64,000 bases of DNA. Origin: Eutreptiella sp. 'Long Island Sound 2002'. Lineage: Eukaryota; Euglenozoa; Euglenophyceae; Eutreptiales; Eutreptiaceae. The notes beneath the pieces were generated by a model. It ran no database searches. It was not told where the DNA came from and saw only the letters and a list, made by a program, of their open reading frames with translations. The translations under genes and the position numbers were made by a program. Within the stretch, counting starts at the first letter, position 1. Each line of letters starts with the position of its first letter. The stretch lies in NCBI GenBank assembly GCA_964036045.1, contig OZ038399.1, positions 28,295,216-28,359,215 on the forward strand, given 5' to 3'. Below are positions 9,549-19,612 of the stretch, one piece after another.

Positions 9549-12432
9549 GCGGAGGCCGACCGACTGAACCAGGAGCTGCAGCAGCAGCAGCGCAAGCTCA
9601 AGATGGAGTGGACCCTGGCCCACGGGCTGATTGCCAACGTCTTCCCCCGGGACGTCGCGACGTCCCTCATCGGGCTCTTCGAGAAGTACGCCAGCGACCC
9701 GGAGTGCATGGAGTCCGAGGAGGGCATCCGGAACGAGCAGAGCGCCAGCTCGACCATGAGCGGGCTCGCGGGCATGCCCTAGGCCGACCTCCCGGCGTCC
9801 GTGTGTTCGTCGGACTCGGAGTCGGGGTCCGCCTGCCGGTCGCTGGCCCCCTTCAGCCCCGCGGAGGGCCTGCACGACCACGTGGGCCGCCGCCTCGCCC
9901 CCCGCAAGCACCCCGCCGCCGCCATCCTCTTCGCCAACATCGTGGGGTTCACCACGATGGCCTCGACGACCGACCCGTCGACGCTGGTCCAGTACCTAGA
10001 CTCCTTCTTCGGGCAGGTTGACGAGGTGTGCGAGGAGCACCACGTGGAGAAGATCAAGACGATAGGTGTCTGGTGCGGTGCGGGGGGGGGGGGGGGGGCT
10101 GTTTGTGCCTGGGGGTGGAGTCGCAGGCGCAGCGCGCGGTGTGTATCGTGGGGGGGTGTACCCAGGGCCACCATTTGGGGTCCCTTAGCGCACTCCAAAA
10201 TCACCCGGACAAGTAAACCATATTGGGAGGACCTCAAAGGGACTACTATTTTGAGGGCTTCTGATCGGGGACTATTTGCGGTGGATTTCATCCATAAGCG
10301 GGCGCAGTGCACGCGCGGTGCGCAGCCTTCCCCGGGGTGTGGTGGTGGTGGGGGGGGGGGAGGGAGGGGAAGGGGGCAGGGTTTTGCTTTCATTTTTTCG
10401 GCAGGAAGGGGGGTCCCCCCCCAGACCCTCTCCCCCCCTGCCCTCCCCTCCAAATGTTTTTCCAATGGGGGAAAATGAAATTGGGAACATTTTTGTGGCC
10501 CTTTTTGGAACGCAAACTCCGCACCCTCAGGCCCCCTCCCCCTCCCCCCCTCACCCCCCCCCCCTCTGCTCAAGCAAAGGGGCGAACGGGTGACTGTCCA
10601 GGGCCCCGTAATGAAACAGCAACCCGACGGAATGGTCACACGGGGGGGTCGGCCGCCGCTGGGCAGGGGCCTGACACCCCCCCCCCCCTTTGGGGGTCCG
10701 TACGCCTACCGATAGTGTCACGCTCACCAAATGTGGTCATGTCCGCCCACGCGTCGAGTGCGGGCAATCCTCAGTTTTTATGGAAATCTTCGGTTTTGGG
10801 ATGCTGTAGCCCGGCCCTGCCCCGTCCCTTGCCTCAGTCACTGCCACAGGCCTGCCCCCCCCCAAAACAAGTGGATTGCCGTTGCGTCAGGGGACTGCTA
10901 CATGTGCGTGGGGTTCGTGGACCCGGCCACCGCCCCGGCGCTGGCGCTCGCCCGCGTCCTGGCGGTGGCGGACGCGCTGCACGTCGTCGCCGCGCGGACG
11001 CCGCTGGAGGGCAAGCGCATGAGCGTCCGGGTGGGCGTGCACATCGGGACGGTGGTGACGGGGATCATCGGGAAGAGCAAGTTCGCGTTCGACCTGTGGG
11101 GCGACGCCGTGAACGTGGCGTCCCGCATGGAGAGCACCGGGATGCCCGGGACGACCCAGATCAGCGAGGCGGTGTACGCGGTGCTGCCGGACAAGGCCGC
11201 CTACACCCTGCGGGGCCCCGTGGACGTCAAGGGCAAGGTATCCCCCCCCCCCCCTTTATGCCCCTCTGTGTGTGATGACGGGTGGGGCCGAGCGCCAAGA
11301 GTAGCACGTGGTGTCCGACGAGGTCAACGTCCAACTGCCATCAGTTACCCCCCAACCGCCGTCGGTTACCCTCCATCCGCCGTCGGTCAGCCCCCAATCG
11401 CCGTCGGTTACCCTGCAATCGCCGTCGGTTACCCCCCAACCGCCGTCGGTTACCCCCCAACCGCCGTCGGTTACCCTCCATCCGCCGCCGGTTACCCTCC
11501 ATCCGCCGTCGGTTACCCTCCAACCGCCGTCGGTCACGCTCCAACCGCCGTCGGTTACCCTCCAACCGCCGTCGGTTACCCCCCAACCGCCGTCGGTTAC
11601 CCTCCATCCGCCGCCGGTTACCCTCCAACCGCCGTCGGTCACGCTCCAACCGCCGTCGGTCACGCTCCAACCGCCGTCGGTTACCCTCCATCCGCCGCCG
11701 GTTACCCTCCATCCGCCGTCGGTTACGCTCCATCCGCCGTCGGTTACGCTCCATCCGCCGCCGGTTACCCTCGATCCGCCGTCGGTTACCCTCCAACCGC
11801 CGTCGGTTACCCCCCAACCGCCGTCGGTTACCCTCCATCCGCCGCCGGTTACCCTCCATCCGCCGTGGGTTACCCTCCAACCGCCGTCGGTCACGCTCCA
11901 ACCGCCGTCGGTTAACCCCCAACCGCCGTCGGTTACCCCCCAACCGCCGTCGGTTACCCTCCATCCGCCGCCGGTTACCCTCCATCCGCCGCCGGTTACC
12001 CTCCAACCGCCGTCGGTCACGCTCCAACCGCCGTCGGTCACCCTCCATCCGCCGCCGGTTACCCTCCAACCGCCGTCGGTTACGCTCCAACCGCCGTCGG
12101 TTACCCCCGCCCAAACCCTTTCCGTGCGCACCCGATGGCCCGTCAACCGTTTCGCAACCGCCGAGCCTCGGCCCCCAACCGCTTTTCCGACCCCCAGCAC
12201 CCGCTCTGGCCACCACTTCGGAACCCTCTCGCGTCCTGCGCCCCAGGGGAAGCTGTCGACGTACTTCACGCGGCCGAAGCTGAAGGCCGTGGCGAGCGAC
12301 GAGGTGGCCCCTGCCGCCGTGTCGAATGCGGTGCAGCGGGTGGCGAGTTTGCTGTCGACGGCGAAGGGGCCGCCGGCCGCGCGGGGCAGCATTCACCGCA
12401 TCTCCCTCCCCATGACCGACCCGAGCGACTGA
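9549..12432 (+). CDS. Class III nucleotide cyclase, three C-terminal exons
   Basis: Proposed exons are 9549-10067, 10872-11237 and 12247-12432. The joins are in phase, with GT-AG borders. Exon 1 encodes a signalling coiled coil (LNQELQQQQRKLKMEW), then HGLIANVFPRDVATSL, then the cyclase start FANIVGFTTM and KIKTIG. Exon 2 carries WIAVASGDCYMCVG, VRVGVHIGTVVTGIIG and DLWGDAVNVASRMEST (transition-state Asn and Arg present). Exon 3 completes KGKGKLSTYF and ends at TGA. Class III cyclases make cAMP or cGMP from ATP or GTP. The first metal-binding Asp (F-x-D-I-x-GFT) is Asn here (9936-9938), and the Asp after KTIG is missing or displaced at the splice join, so activity is doubtful. A TAG interrupts exon 1 at 9780-9782. 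Earlier exons, which would hold the start and any sensor domain, were not found. Confidence 0.75.
11330..12115. repeat. 21-bp minisatellite inside cyclase intron 2
   Basis: About 37 tandem copies of a 21-bp unit (CCGCCGTCGGTTACCCTCCAA) with a few recurring variants: GTCGG or GCCGG, GGTTACC or GGTCACG, CAACC or CATCC. Because 21 is a multiple of three and the unit has few stop triplets, several frames on both strands stay open for about 1 kb. These include Arg-rich and Pro/Ser/Val-rich ones, which I reject as genes. It lies wholly within the intron bounded by 11238 and 12246. Confidence 0.95.
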
Positions 12433-13436
12433 CGGGTCCGGCGCCGACGGCGGCCGGAGGGTGCGTGCGGCGCGCTGGCCCTTGGGGGCGGCCTTGCGCC
12501 GCGCGCGCGCGGCGCTCGCCGTTGGAGCAACGGCGGGTCGACCCAAGGCGGTTGACGGCGGTCGGGGGTCGGCTCAGGGCGGTTCGTTGGGGAAGCGACG
12601 GCGTGGGGGTGCCCTGCCTTATATATAGCGGGCCTGCGGGTCGGCCCTTCGCACTTGAAGGAGCCGGTGGCATCGAGTAGACCATTGGTGGTCCCGTTGG
12701 GAACGGCCTGCGTGTTGGGGCTGCGCGGTGGCCGATCGCCGACGGCGGTGGTCCGGTAACCGCCAGCCCAAACCCGACCGTTCCCACAATGCAACCGACG
12801 CAGGGCCCGGCACGTCGACGGTTTCCCACCGGCGGTTCGCGTTGACCCGACGGCGGTTGAGCGGTAACCGACCGCCCCGAGAAAACCCTCCAAACAGCCG
12901 CACTCCCGCAGTGCCCCCCGAGCCCCCTCCGCCCCTTCACGAGGGCGCGGTGTGCCCCTTTACTGTCGACCCGGAGGGGCCCGGTGTGTCGACGCGACCC
13001 CCATCCCCATCCTCTCCTTTTTGGCACTCAGTTGGCACCCCTCCTCCGCCCCCCCACAGCCACAGGCTGGAGGCACACGCCTACACACAACCGCGGGAAA
13101 CCGGCAGTACCCGCCGGCAAAACTACTCCGCCCGTTGATCGTTTGCCCCCCCCCCTCTTTCCCCCCGCCATGTGTGGCGCTTGATCAACCGTCTTGTCCC
13201 CACAAGTGCGGGGGTCGATACCCTCCGCACAATAGTCTTCGGTACATTCCCCACAACGCACGGTGGTGTGCTGCTGCCGGGCCATGTCTCGCAGCAATGA
13301 ATGATTTCCCATTTGTGATGCATGTGTCTATGGGCTGCACTGGATGTCGCCAGTCGCCAACAGGTCATGGCTGCTTTTGCAGAGGTTTGAGAGAATCATG
13401 CAACGCCCTTTGTGGGAGCTGTCCGTTACGAGGTAC
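12433..13436. other. Downstream of cyclase; no gene recognised
   Basis: GC-rich sequence with a TATATATA at about 12,620 and scattered degenerate copies of the intron minisatellite core (GACGGCGGTTG and relatives at about 12,550, 12,735 and 12,850). No open frame resembles a known protein. Confidence 0.5.
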
Positions 13437-13860
13437 CACCTGGGAAAGTCGGGTTTTCACTTCCGGGGGGAGGGGGGGTCGATAGAGCCCCCGAAAACTG
13501 GGGGGTTCGGGAAAAGGGCTCAATTGACAGGACCATTAATCAGTTACTATGAACTCTGGCGCCAAAGGCGCCAAAATTTTTTTTTGAGCATTGAAAATGG
13601 TCAACTTTTTTTTTTTTACCAAATACATGGCAAATGATGACTTTTCTGAACCCCCTCGACGCGCTGATTCCAAAAATCCCATTTTCATTTTTTGCCGAAT
13701 TTTGGGTCCGGGTCACCTCCGGGGCCCGGGGGTCTGGGTAGGATTTTTTTTTTTTGGGGGGGGGGCTGTCAATTGAGCCCTTTTTGGGGGTGGGGGTTCT
13801 GGCCAGAGGGCTCTATCGACCCCCCCCCCCCCGGAAGTGAAAGCCCGCCTTCCCCTGGGT
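13437..13860. mobile_element. Foldback (MITE-like) element with about 90-bp inverted arms
   Basis: The left arm (about 13,437-13,532) and right arm (about 13,764-13,860) are inverted copies sharing CACTTCCGG, GGTCGATAGAGCCC and GGGCTCAATTGACAG with small indels in the G/C runs. The roughly 230-bp centre contains GGCGCCAAAGGCGCC and T runs but no coding frame. I could not identify a target duplication, so it could equally be a simple inverted duplication. Confidence 0.65.
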
Positions 13861-14510
13861 CCGGCCATGCTGGAGGGCTAGACTCACTGGACTCACTAGC
13901 TCACTCTCGTGCCTTGTGGAGGCAGCCAATACATGGGGGGCGGACGAGTGATCATGCAAGATGCATCGGCGGAGCAAGAACACCTACTCCGTGGGATGTA
14001 CGCGAGCTGAGAGTCATTTATTCCGTGCCAACGAGGCGATTACACGAGAACGCACGTCAACTGTCTCCACCGGCGCCCCGTGGCTACAAACCCCAGTGGA
14101 CGTAATGCAGCTCTCTGCTGTCACCAAATACATGCCACCATTTCTTGGTGTGGGTTGCATGTACACGGTGATCTGGCAGCGCACTCGAAGGGTTGTGCAA
14201 CGGTGGGCACAGGGAAGCTGCTGAGCAAAGCTGGAGATGGAATGGCAAGGGGACACTGGTACCTGCAGGACGATTTTGGAGTGCCCGTGACCCGTTGCCC
14301 CGTGTCACTGGGCAGGCACCCGCAACTGGACTTCAGCTCAGGTTTTCAGATCACAGGCTTTGTGTCCTTTTACGACTTCAGCCGACGCGCACTTGTGATG
14401 GCAAGCCAATACGCTTGTCAGAAGCCTCTGCCACGACATCAATCAAAAGGGCAAAGGTCCAAAGGGTGACAAGGCTTTCCATCACAACGTTGTGTCAAAA
14501 CATGTACAGC

Positions 14511-14887
14511 CTGTGTGGCCCGCCCAGGGTTTTGCTTAGTGTGCGTCCTACGGGACGGGGGGGGGGGTGGGTGGGTGTCTGGGAAATCCTGGGTGGGTGG
14601 GTGTCCACAGACCCCCCCCACCTCCCGTGGGGGTGGGCCATTTTGGGGGTGATTGGGTCGGCGCCGAAGGCGCCGCAAGGAAAATTTTGCCTTTTTTTGC
14701 TTTTGGCTGAATGGGTGGCAGGGTGGGTGGGTGGGTGGGTGGGTGTCCAACCCCCCCCCCCCCCATGGGGGTGGGACAATTCTGGGTCCTTGGGTTTTCC
14801 CAAATTCTGGGTGGGTGGGTCTTGGAATTCACCCCCGCCCCCCCCCCCCCCCGTTCATAAGCAAAACCCTGGGCCCGCCTGCATCCG
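14511..14887. mobile_element. Second foldback element with G-run interior
   Basis: CCCAGGGTTTTGCTTA at about 14,521 is matched in reverse complement by TAAGCAAAACCCTGGG at about 14,858, so the outer ends form inverted repeats of at least 16 bp. The interior has two related blocks of GGGTGGGTGGGTG followed by a C run. The run at about 14,724-14,742 is a clear G-quadruplex candidate. A GGCGCCGAAGGCGCC motif lies at 14,660-14,674. No coding frame is recognised. Confidence 0.6.
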
Positions 14888-15194
14888 CTCACACCGTGTT
14901 TTTGCAACAGGTCCAAAGGGTGCAAAGTGCATGACCCGAGTTGAATAGGGGGGTGCTCACCTCTCTGCCCCGCTCTCCTTCGTGGCATTTCTTTAATGAT
15001 GGTCGTGCAGCAGCGGGTCGGTGGGAGGTGGAAGCAGAAGGAAAGCAGAGTAACGGTTTGGCTGGTGGGCGTTCTCGGTGGTTGTAGAAACGTCAGACGT
15101 CAGAGTAGAGAAGGCAAAGAATGGGTTCTGGGCTTTTGATTTCGCCGCGGCGTGGCAGCTGTTGCTGCACTGCCATGCCTCGGACACCAGAAGA

Positions 15195-15640
15195 GTCTGT
15201 ACCCCCCCTTTTGCGAGGGCAACGCCCTTGTCAGAGCAACCGCAGGTGTTGTTTCCGTCAAATTTTGGGACTTGTTGCTCTCGCAAGGGGGTGGGGGGTA
15301 CGGGGGGGGGGGGATTTCGCGGCACTTTAATTTTGTGTGGGAAATTTCGCGTTTCAAATTGGCCGCGAAATTTCCCACACGAAATCCAGGGGCTTCCGCG
15401 AATCCCACTGTCAAAGTTCAAACACATGTCAGGACCTGAGACCAACTTGACCCTCATCACGGGCAGAGTGTGGCAGATGGGTCTCCCCTGCATTGTGAGT
15501 GGCACCTGTGGCTAAGCTTCACCGAGCCCGCAGAGCCCTACACACCTCAATATTTCTGGGAGTGTCCGCGAAATTTCCCACAGCGAAATTTACCACCGCG
15601 AAATTGAATTGGCACGAAATCCCCCCCCCCCCCCCCTGTA
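15195..15640. repeat. Palindrome-rich foldback region
   Basis: CCCTTTTGCGAGGGCAAC near 15,205 pairs with GTTGCTCTCGCAAGGG near 15,275. Next to it, a perfect 17-nt stem (15,335-15,351 with 15,364-15,380, core GGGAAATTTCGCG) closes a 12-nt loop. A third copy of CGCGAAATTTCCCACA lies near 15,574, in a block that mirrors 15,313-15,351. A diverged inverted relative of the first foldback occurs at 16,446-16,512, so this is a dispersed family. Confidence 0.7.
15463..15556 (+). pseudogene. Possible zf-RVT (LINE reverse-transcriptase zinc-binding) fragment
   Basis: One frame reads LHCEWHLWLSFTEPAEPY and then TPQYFWECP, which resembles the zinc-binding tail after LINE-type reverse transcriptases (C-x-x-C, E-T/TP-x-H, WECP). 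Only one Cys of the first pair is convincing, and the next sequence is the palindromic block, so the frame is cut. I see no RT domain nearby. Treat this as a weak suggestion. Confidence 0.25.
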
Positions 15641-17600
15641 TCTTCTTGGCCACGCTTCCTGTGGCAATGAACCTTCCATCTGCAGAGAGAGTTCCAGACA
15701 ATACTGCTGATGTAGCGTCCGGGATGCCTTTCCCGCGTGCCTGTCCCACACCGCGGGGTTGTACATAGACCTGAGTTGTAAAAAGAAGAAAGAAGGCGAG
15801 GAATGGGTGGTGGTCTTGCAGAGGGATCTGCAAACCGCTCACCCGCATGGTACCGTTCAATGCACGTCCCAACGATGCCAAGGATGGTGTCAGTCCGCTT
15901 AGTGCAGCAGTCATTCAATCCTTCGGTGACTGTTTTAAAGCGCTTCTCGGTTCGGGGGGCATGATGAACAATGAGTTTTAATTATATTGATAATTTGATT
16001 TAATTGAGATGGAGGAGGTGTACTTATGGGTCTACCTTCTGAGGTCCCTGCGTTGTACCACTGACTCTGTCACTGCGTCTCATTCCCTGGCCACCCTCTA
16101 TGCAACTCCATCTGTTCCTGATGTACATTTCCAAGCCACCCACGATCTTCGAAGCCGATGGTATTGATGATAACAGCCTACCAGGGGCATGGACTTACGC
16201 AAGCCCTGTGCTTAGCACGAATGGTCTACGATTGCTGTTGTTGTTGTTGTCATCGTCCTACAGCAGCATTTCTCTGATAAGAAGCCTCCCCCCCCCCGAT
16301 CCACACCTGCACACACATCGCCCAATACCATTTTTGTGCTCTTCAGCTCCGAGTTGTAGAGCATTTTCCGCCGTCCAGCGATTTTCAGTTCAGAGCAATG
16401 GACCCCTAACTATCAATCTCTGGTCTAGCCGACACTGCGCCATGGTTCCAAAAGTTGCAGAAACAACACCTGCTGTTGCTGAAGGGACAAGAGCGTTCCT
16501 CTCGCAAGGGGGGGGGTGGGGGGGTACCTCTCCATGAGCGATGAAGGAGCGTGCCTGCACTGCGTGCATCCTCCAGGCACCAGGAAACACCCCATTTTCC
16601 ACATGCGGAAAAAAGAGCCCCACCAGCTGCTAGGAAGGGGGGGGAGCCCATTTCCTGAAATACCTCTCCCTCCTCCTTGGCTGCCGTGACCCTTTCCCAG
16701 CCACCGATAGGCCTCGGCTGACAGGGGGGGAGGGGTCCGGGGTACCTCAACATAATTGACTCAAAACAACCCCCTCAATCCGCTGATCGTTTTGGTTCGT
16801 ATATCACGGGGAGAAAGTTTTTTGAAAATTTTCCGTTTGGGTCGCTTTGCAGCCCATTTTCCATCCCATTTTTTTCGGCGTGGCACGAAAGCCCATTTCT
16901 CCAACCCCCCCTCCTCCGCCGTTCCTCCCTGCCACTCCCCCCGTCGCGGAGCAGTTTTCAGATCGCCTTGGCACAAACCGCCAAACACAAAGACACTGCC
17001 TGGCACCGATGACATGCCAATCGGTTATGTGCCAACTGCCCTCTATCAAAGGCTTGAGAAATTCGTTGGAGCAAACAGGACGTCTCTCATGCTGGGCCTA
17101 CCAACACCATACCTTTTCCTTGGGTTGTGCCCCCCCTCACTAAAGAGAGCTGACCTCAGGCTTTGCTGCTCAACATGGAAAAGTGGAGTGCAGTTTTTCC
17201 CATTTCCCATCTTAAAGATTGTGGCACAATTTTTCCCATACTGCGTTTTGCCAGACAAAAAATCACCTCGAAGAGAGGTTGTTAGATCAAGCGCAGGCGC
17301 GGGCGTCATATACCCCCCTTTTTTGGGGTCATTCGCGTAGCATACCCCAAGGCATGATATTGGATGTCCAACCCCTTGTAAAATCATTATTTTGCCCAGT
17401 AAGACCATCCCCCAATGGATTTTTTGATTTTGAGGCCTCTGCCCCCTAAAACTGGATATCACTTTTTTGGGGGCTTTGGGCTTTGGGCTTACCTTCCCGA
17501 ATCCGAAGAGGGCCTTAGGGGCCCACGGAGTGCCGCATTGGGGAAGCTCGGCTCCGGCGCACCACACTCACCCTTTGGCCATGCAGCCAGCGGGCGGGGC
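15641..17600. other. No gene recognised; dispersed repeat copy
   Basis: Mixed-composition DNA with short open frames that I cannot assign. The only structured item is the repeat copy at 16,446-16,512 related in inverted orientation to 15,199-15,262. Confidence 0.5.
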
Positions 17601-17609
17601 ACACGCCTC

Positions 17610-17965
17610 CTCCTCTAGTATTGTTGGGGGCAGGGGCAGAGGGGGGAGGGAGGTCCACCTGTGCGGGGCACCGTCGGGGCTCCCGCTCCCCTGGTTCCGT
17701 GAGTGGAAGTACCTGCAGATGTGCAGCGGGGGGGGGGGGCGGGAGGGGAGGGGTCACGGAGATACAGTACTGGCAATACAATATACACTTTTGCACTGGT
17801 AGGTAGGTAGGTAACACTAGCAGGCAAAATACAGTTACGTGTAGTACAGCTACCTATACTGTGTTACCTGTGTTGGGGGCACGAGGGGAAGGAAGGGATT
17901 CGAACCCGCGACTGCCATTCAGCAGCTCATGGGGTTGACCGCTCAACCACTCGGCCGGCGGTGTA
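17610..17965 (-). mobile_element. tRNA-derived SINE, copy 1
   Basis: Read on the minus strand, the head (about 17,893-17,958) carries GCCGAGTGGTTGAGCGGTC, a Pol III box A region of tRNA-Ser/Leu type, and GGGTTCGAATCCC, a box B / T-arm. The acceptor stem is missing, so it is not a functional tRNA. The body ends in a CTGCCC-rich tail at low coordinates and includes repeated TACC near 17,805. Nearly the same 350 bp recurs at 18,565-18,925, which supports a mobile SINE family. Confidence 0.7.
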
Positions 17966-18003
17966 ATGGGGCGGGTTGGGGGGGCGAGGGGGGGAGTGCA
18001 GCC

Positions 18004-18226
18004 GTGGGATCGCCCACCGGCGCCGCAGGGGAAGAGAGGGGGAAGGAGTGCAGCCGTGGGATCGCCCACAGGCGCTGCTTGGGAAGGGGGGGGGGGTGGA
18101 TTGCAGCCGTGGGATCGCCCACAGGCGCCGCAGGAGAGGGGGGAAGGTGGAGCGCAGCCGTGGGATCGCCCACTGGCGCTCCCGGGGGAGGGTGGAGGGT
18201 AGGAGGGCAGCCGTGGGACGGCCCAC
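18004..18226. repeat. About 52-bp tandem repeat, each unit with a short hairpin
   Basis: Five units spaced 51-53 bp. Each holds GCCGTGGGATCGCCCAC, and the hairpin GTGGG-ATCG-CCCAC lies at 18,004, 18,056, 18,109, 18,160 and (loop ACGG) 18,213. G-rich spacers vary in length. Confidence 0.85.
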
Positions 18227-18254
18227 TGGCGCTGCCAAGGAAGGGAGGTGTGTG

Positions 18255-18480
18255 AGGGGCAGGGGCAGGGGGGCAGGGGGCAGGGGGGAGGACCACCTGC
18301 GCGGGGCACCTTTAGGGTTCCCGCTCCTCTTGTCACCTGAGGTGACGCACCTGCAGACGGGCAGCAGACGGCGGGAGGGGAGGGGACACGGGGATACAGT
18401 ACCGGCTATGCAATACACACTATTGTGCAGGTAGACAGGTAGGTAATACTAGTAGGCAAATAATAAAAAGTCAGTAGTCC
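18255..18480 (-). mobile_element. Diverged, headless SINE copy
   Basis: This block aligns with the body of the two flanking SINE copies (shared GGGGCACC, ACCTGCAGA, GGGATACAGTACCGG and the TAGGTAGGTAA tail) but lacks the tRNA-like head. It is more diverged than the other two. Confidence 0.6.
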
Positions 18481-18564
18481 GTAGCTTCAGGGGGGTGAGT
18501 GAGGGCCCCGCCAGATTGCTGGCTGCCTAGCCCGGGGTGAGTGAGGGCTCCGCCAGACTGCTAG

Positions 18565-18925
18565 CTGTCGAGCCTGGGGGTAGGGGCAGGGGCAGGGGCA
18601 GGGGGGAGGGAGGTCCACCTGTGCGGGGCACCGTCGGGGCCCCCGCTTCCCTGGTTCTGTGAGTGGAAGCACCTGCAGATGTGCAGCGGGGGGCAGGAGG
18701 GGAGGGGTCACGGAGATACAGTACTGGCAATACAATATACTTTATTGCACTGGTAGGTAGGTAGGTAACACTAGCAGGCAAAATACAGTTACGTGTAGTA
18801 CAGCTACCTACACTGTGTTACGTGTGTTGGGGGCACGAGGGGAAGGAAGGGATTCGAACCCGCGACTGCCACTCAGCAGCTCATGGGGTTGACCGCTCGA
18901 CCACTCGGTCGGCGAGGTTGTGGAG
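18565..18925 (-). mobile_element. tRNA-derived SINE, copy 2
   Basis: Almost identical to copy 1 over its length, including the tRNA-like head at about 18,853-18,915 and the GGGGCAGG-rich end. The single-base differences near the head (ATTCAGC/ACTCAGC, CTCAACC/CTCGACC) show it is a separate copy. Confidence 0.7.
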
Positions 18926-18945
18926 GGGAGCGGGGGAGTGCAGCC

Positions 18946-19174
18946 GTGGGATCGCCCACCGGCGCTGCAGGGGGAGAGAGGGGGATGGAGTGCATTCTCG
19001 GGTGCTGAGCCGCAGAGGGGAAGCATGCAAAACAGGCATGGAGGAAGGAGGGAGGGGACTGCTTCGTCGGATCGCCGACAGACAAGCAGGGAAGGGAGGA
19101 CGGCACCGTCGGATCGCCGACCGTCGTGCTCGTGAGGAGGGGAAGATCAAGGGAAGCGCCGCAGGATCGCCTGT
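18946..19174. repeat. Hairpin repeats with covarying stems
   Basis: One GTGGG-ATCG-CCCAC hairpin (18,946) is followed by two GTCGG-ATCG-CCGAC hairpins (19,066 and 19,108) and one GCAGG-ATCG-CCTGT (19,161). The loop and the closing GG/CC are constant while the outer stem pairs change together. Confidence 0.75.
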
Positions 19175-19424
19175 GGTCGCGACCCGAGGAGGGAAAAGGC
19201 CATACCAGCCCTCACTTGCGTTTGTACACCCCTTCCCCTTAGGAACCCCTAAGGTTGACTCGCCATCTCAGAGGCGACAGGGCACTGCCGAGCGGGGCAA
19301 GTGTCCGCAGACAGTCACTTTTTTGGGGGGTGGGGGGGGGGGGTGGGGGGGGGTGTTGGGGGGGGGGGTCAAAAGTTTTTGCTTAATAGGCTACAAGCAG
19401 TGGGGACGCAAAGTGCGGATAACA

Positions 19425-19612
19425 CGGCCAGCGGTCCAGTGGTAAAGCATCCGAGTCGTGATTAGTAGGCCTCGGTTCGAATCCTGGTCTGCAGAATTTT
19501 AGCGCCGCCGCCGGCGGCGGCACCAAAATAGCCAAACTGGGGTTCGAACCGCCGACCTGCTGGACCGGTCGGCTGCTTTACCACTCGACCACTGCTTGGA
19601 TTGCAGCGAAGG
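19425..19612. repeat. Inverted pair of tRNA-like sequences around a GC palindrome
   Basis: The plus-strand copy has CCAGTGGTAAAGCA (box A-like) and GGTTCGAATCC (box B) at about 19,455-19,487. The minus-strand copy has GTCGAGTGGTAAAGCA and GGTTCGAACC, read from about 19,605 down to 19,542. Between them lies the perfect palindrome GCCGCCGCCGGCGGCGGC (19,504-19,521). The minus copy folds better as a tRNA, with a 7-bp anticodon-type stem GCCGACC/GGTCGGC. The plus copy has a mismatched T stem. Neither has a convincing 7-bp acceptor stem, so I call tRNA-derived repeats and not genes. Confidence 0.6.

Noticed and set aside
11256-12546. Arg-rich (NRRRLP) and Trp/Gly-rich (VTDGGWR) ORFs of 330-400 codons
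   Set aside because: They are translations of the 21-bp intronic minisatellite, open in several frames on both strands.
17893-18915. Functional tRNA-Ser/Leu genes
   Set aside because: Boxes A and B are present, but there is no 7-bp acceptor stem and the anticodon arm does not fold, and the same head is repeated within a SINE-like unit.
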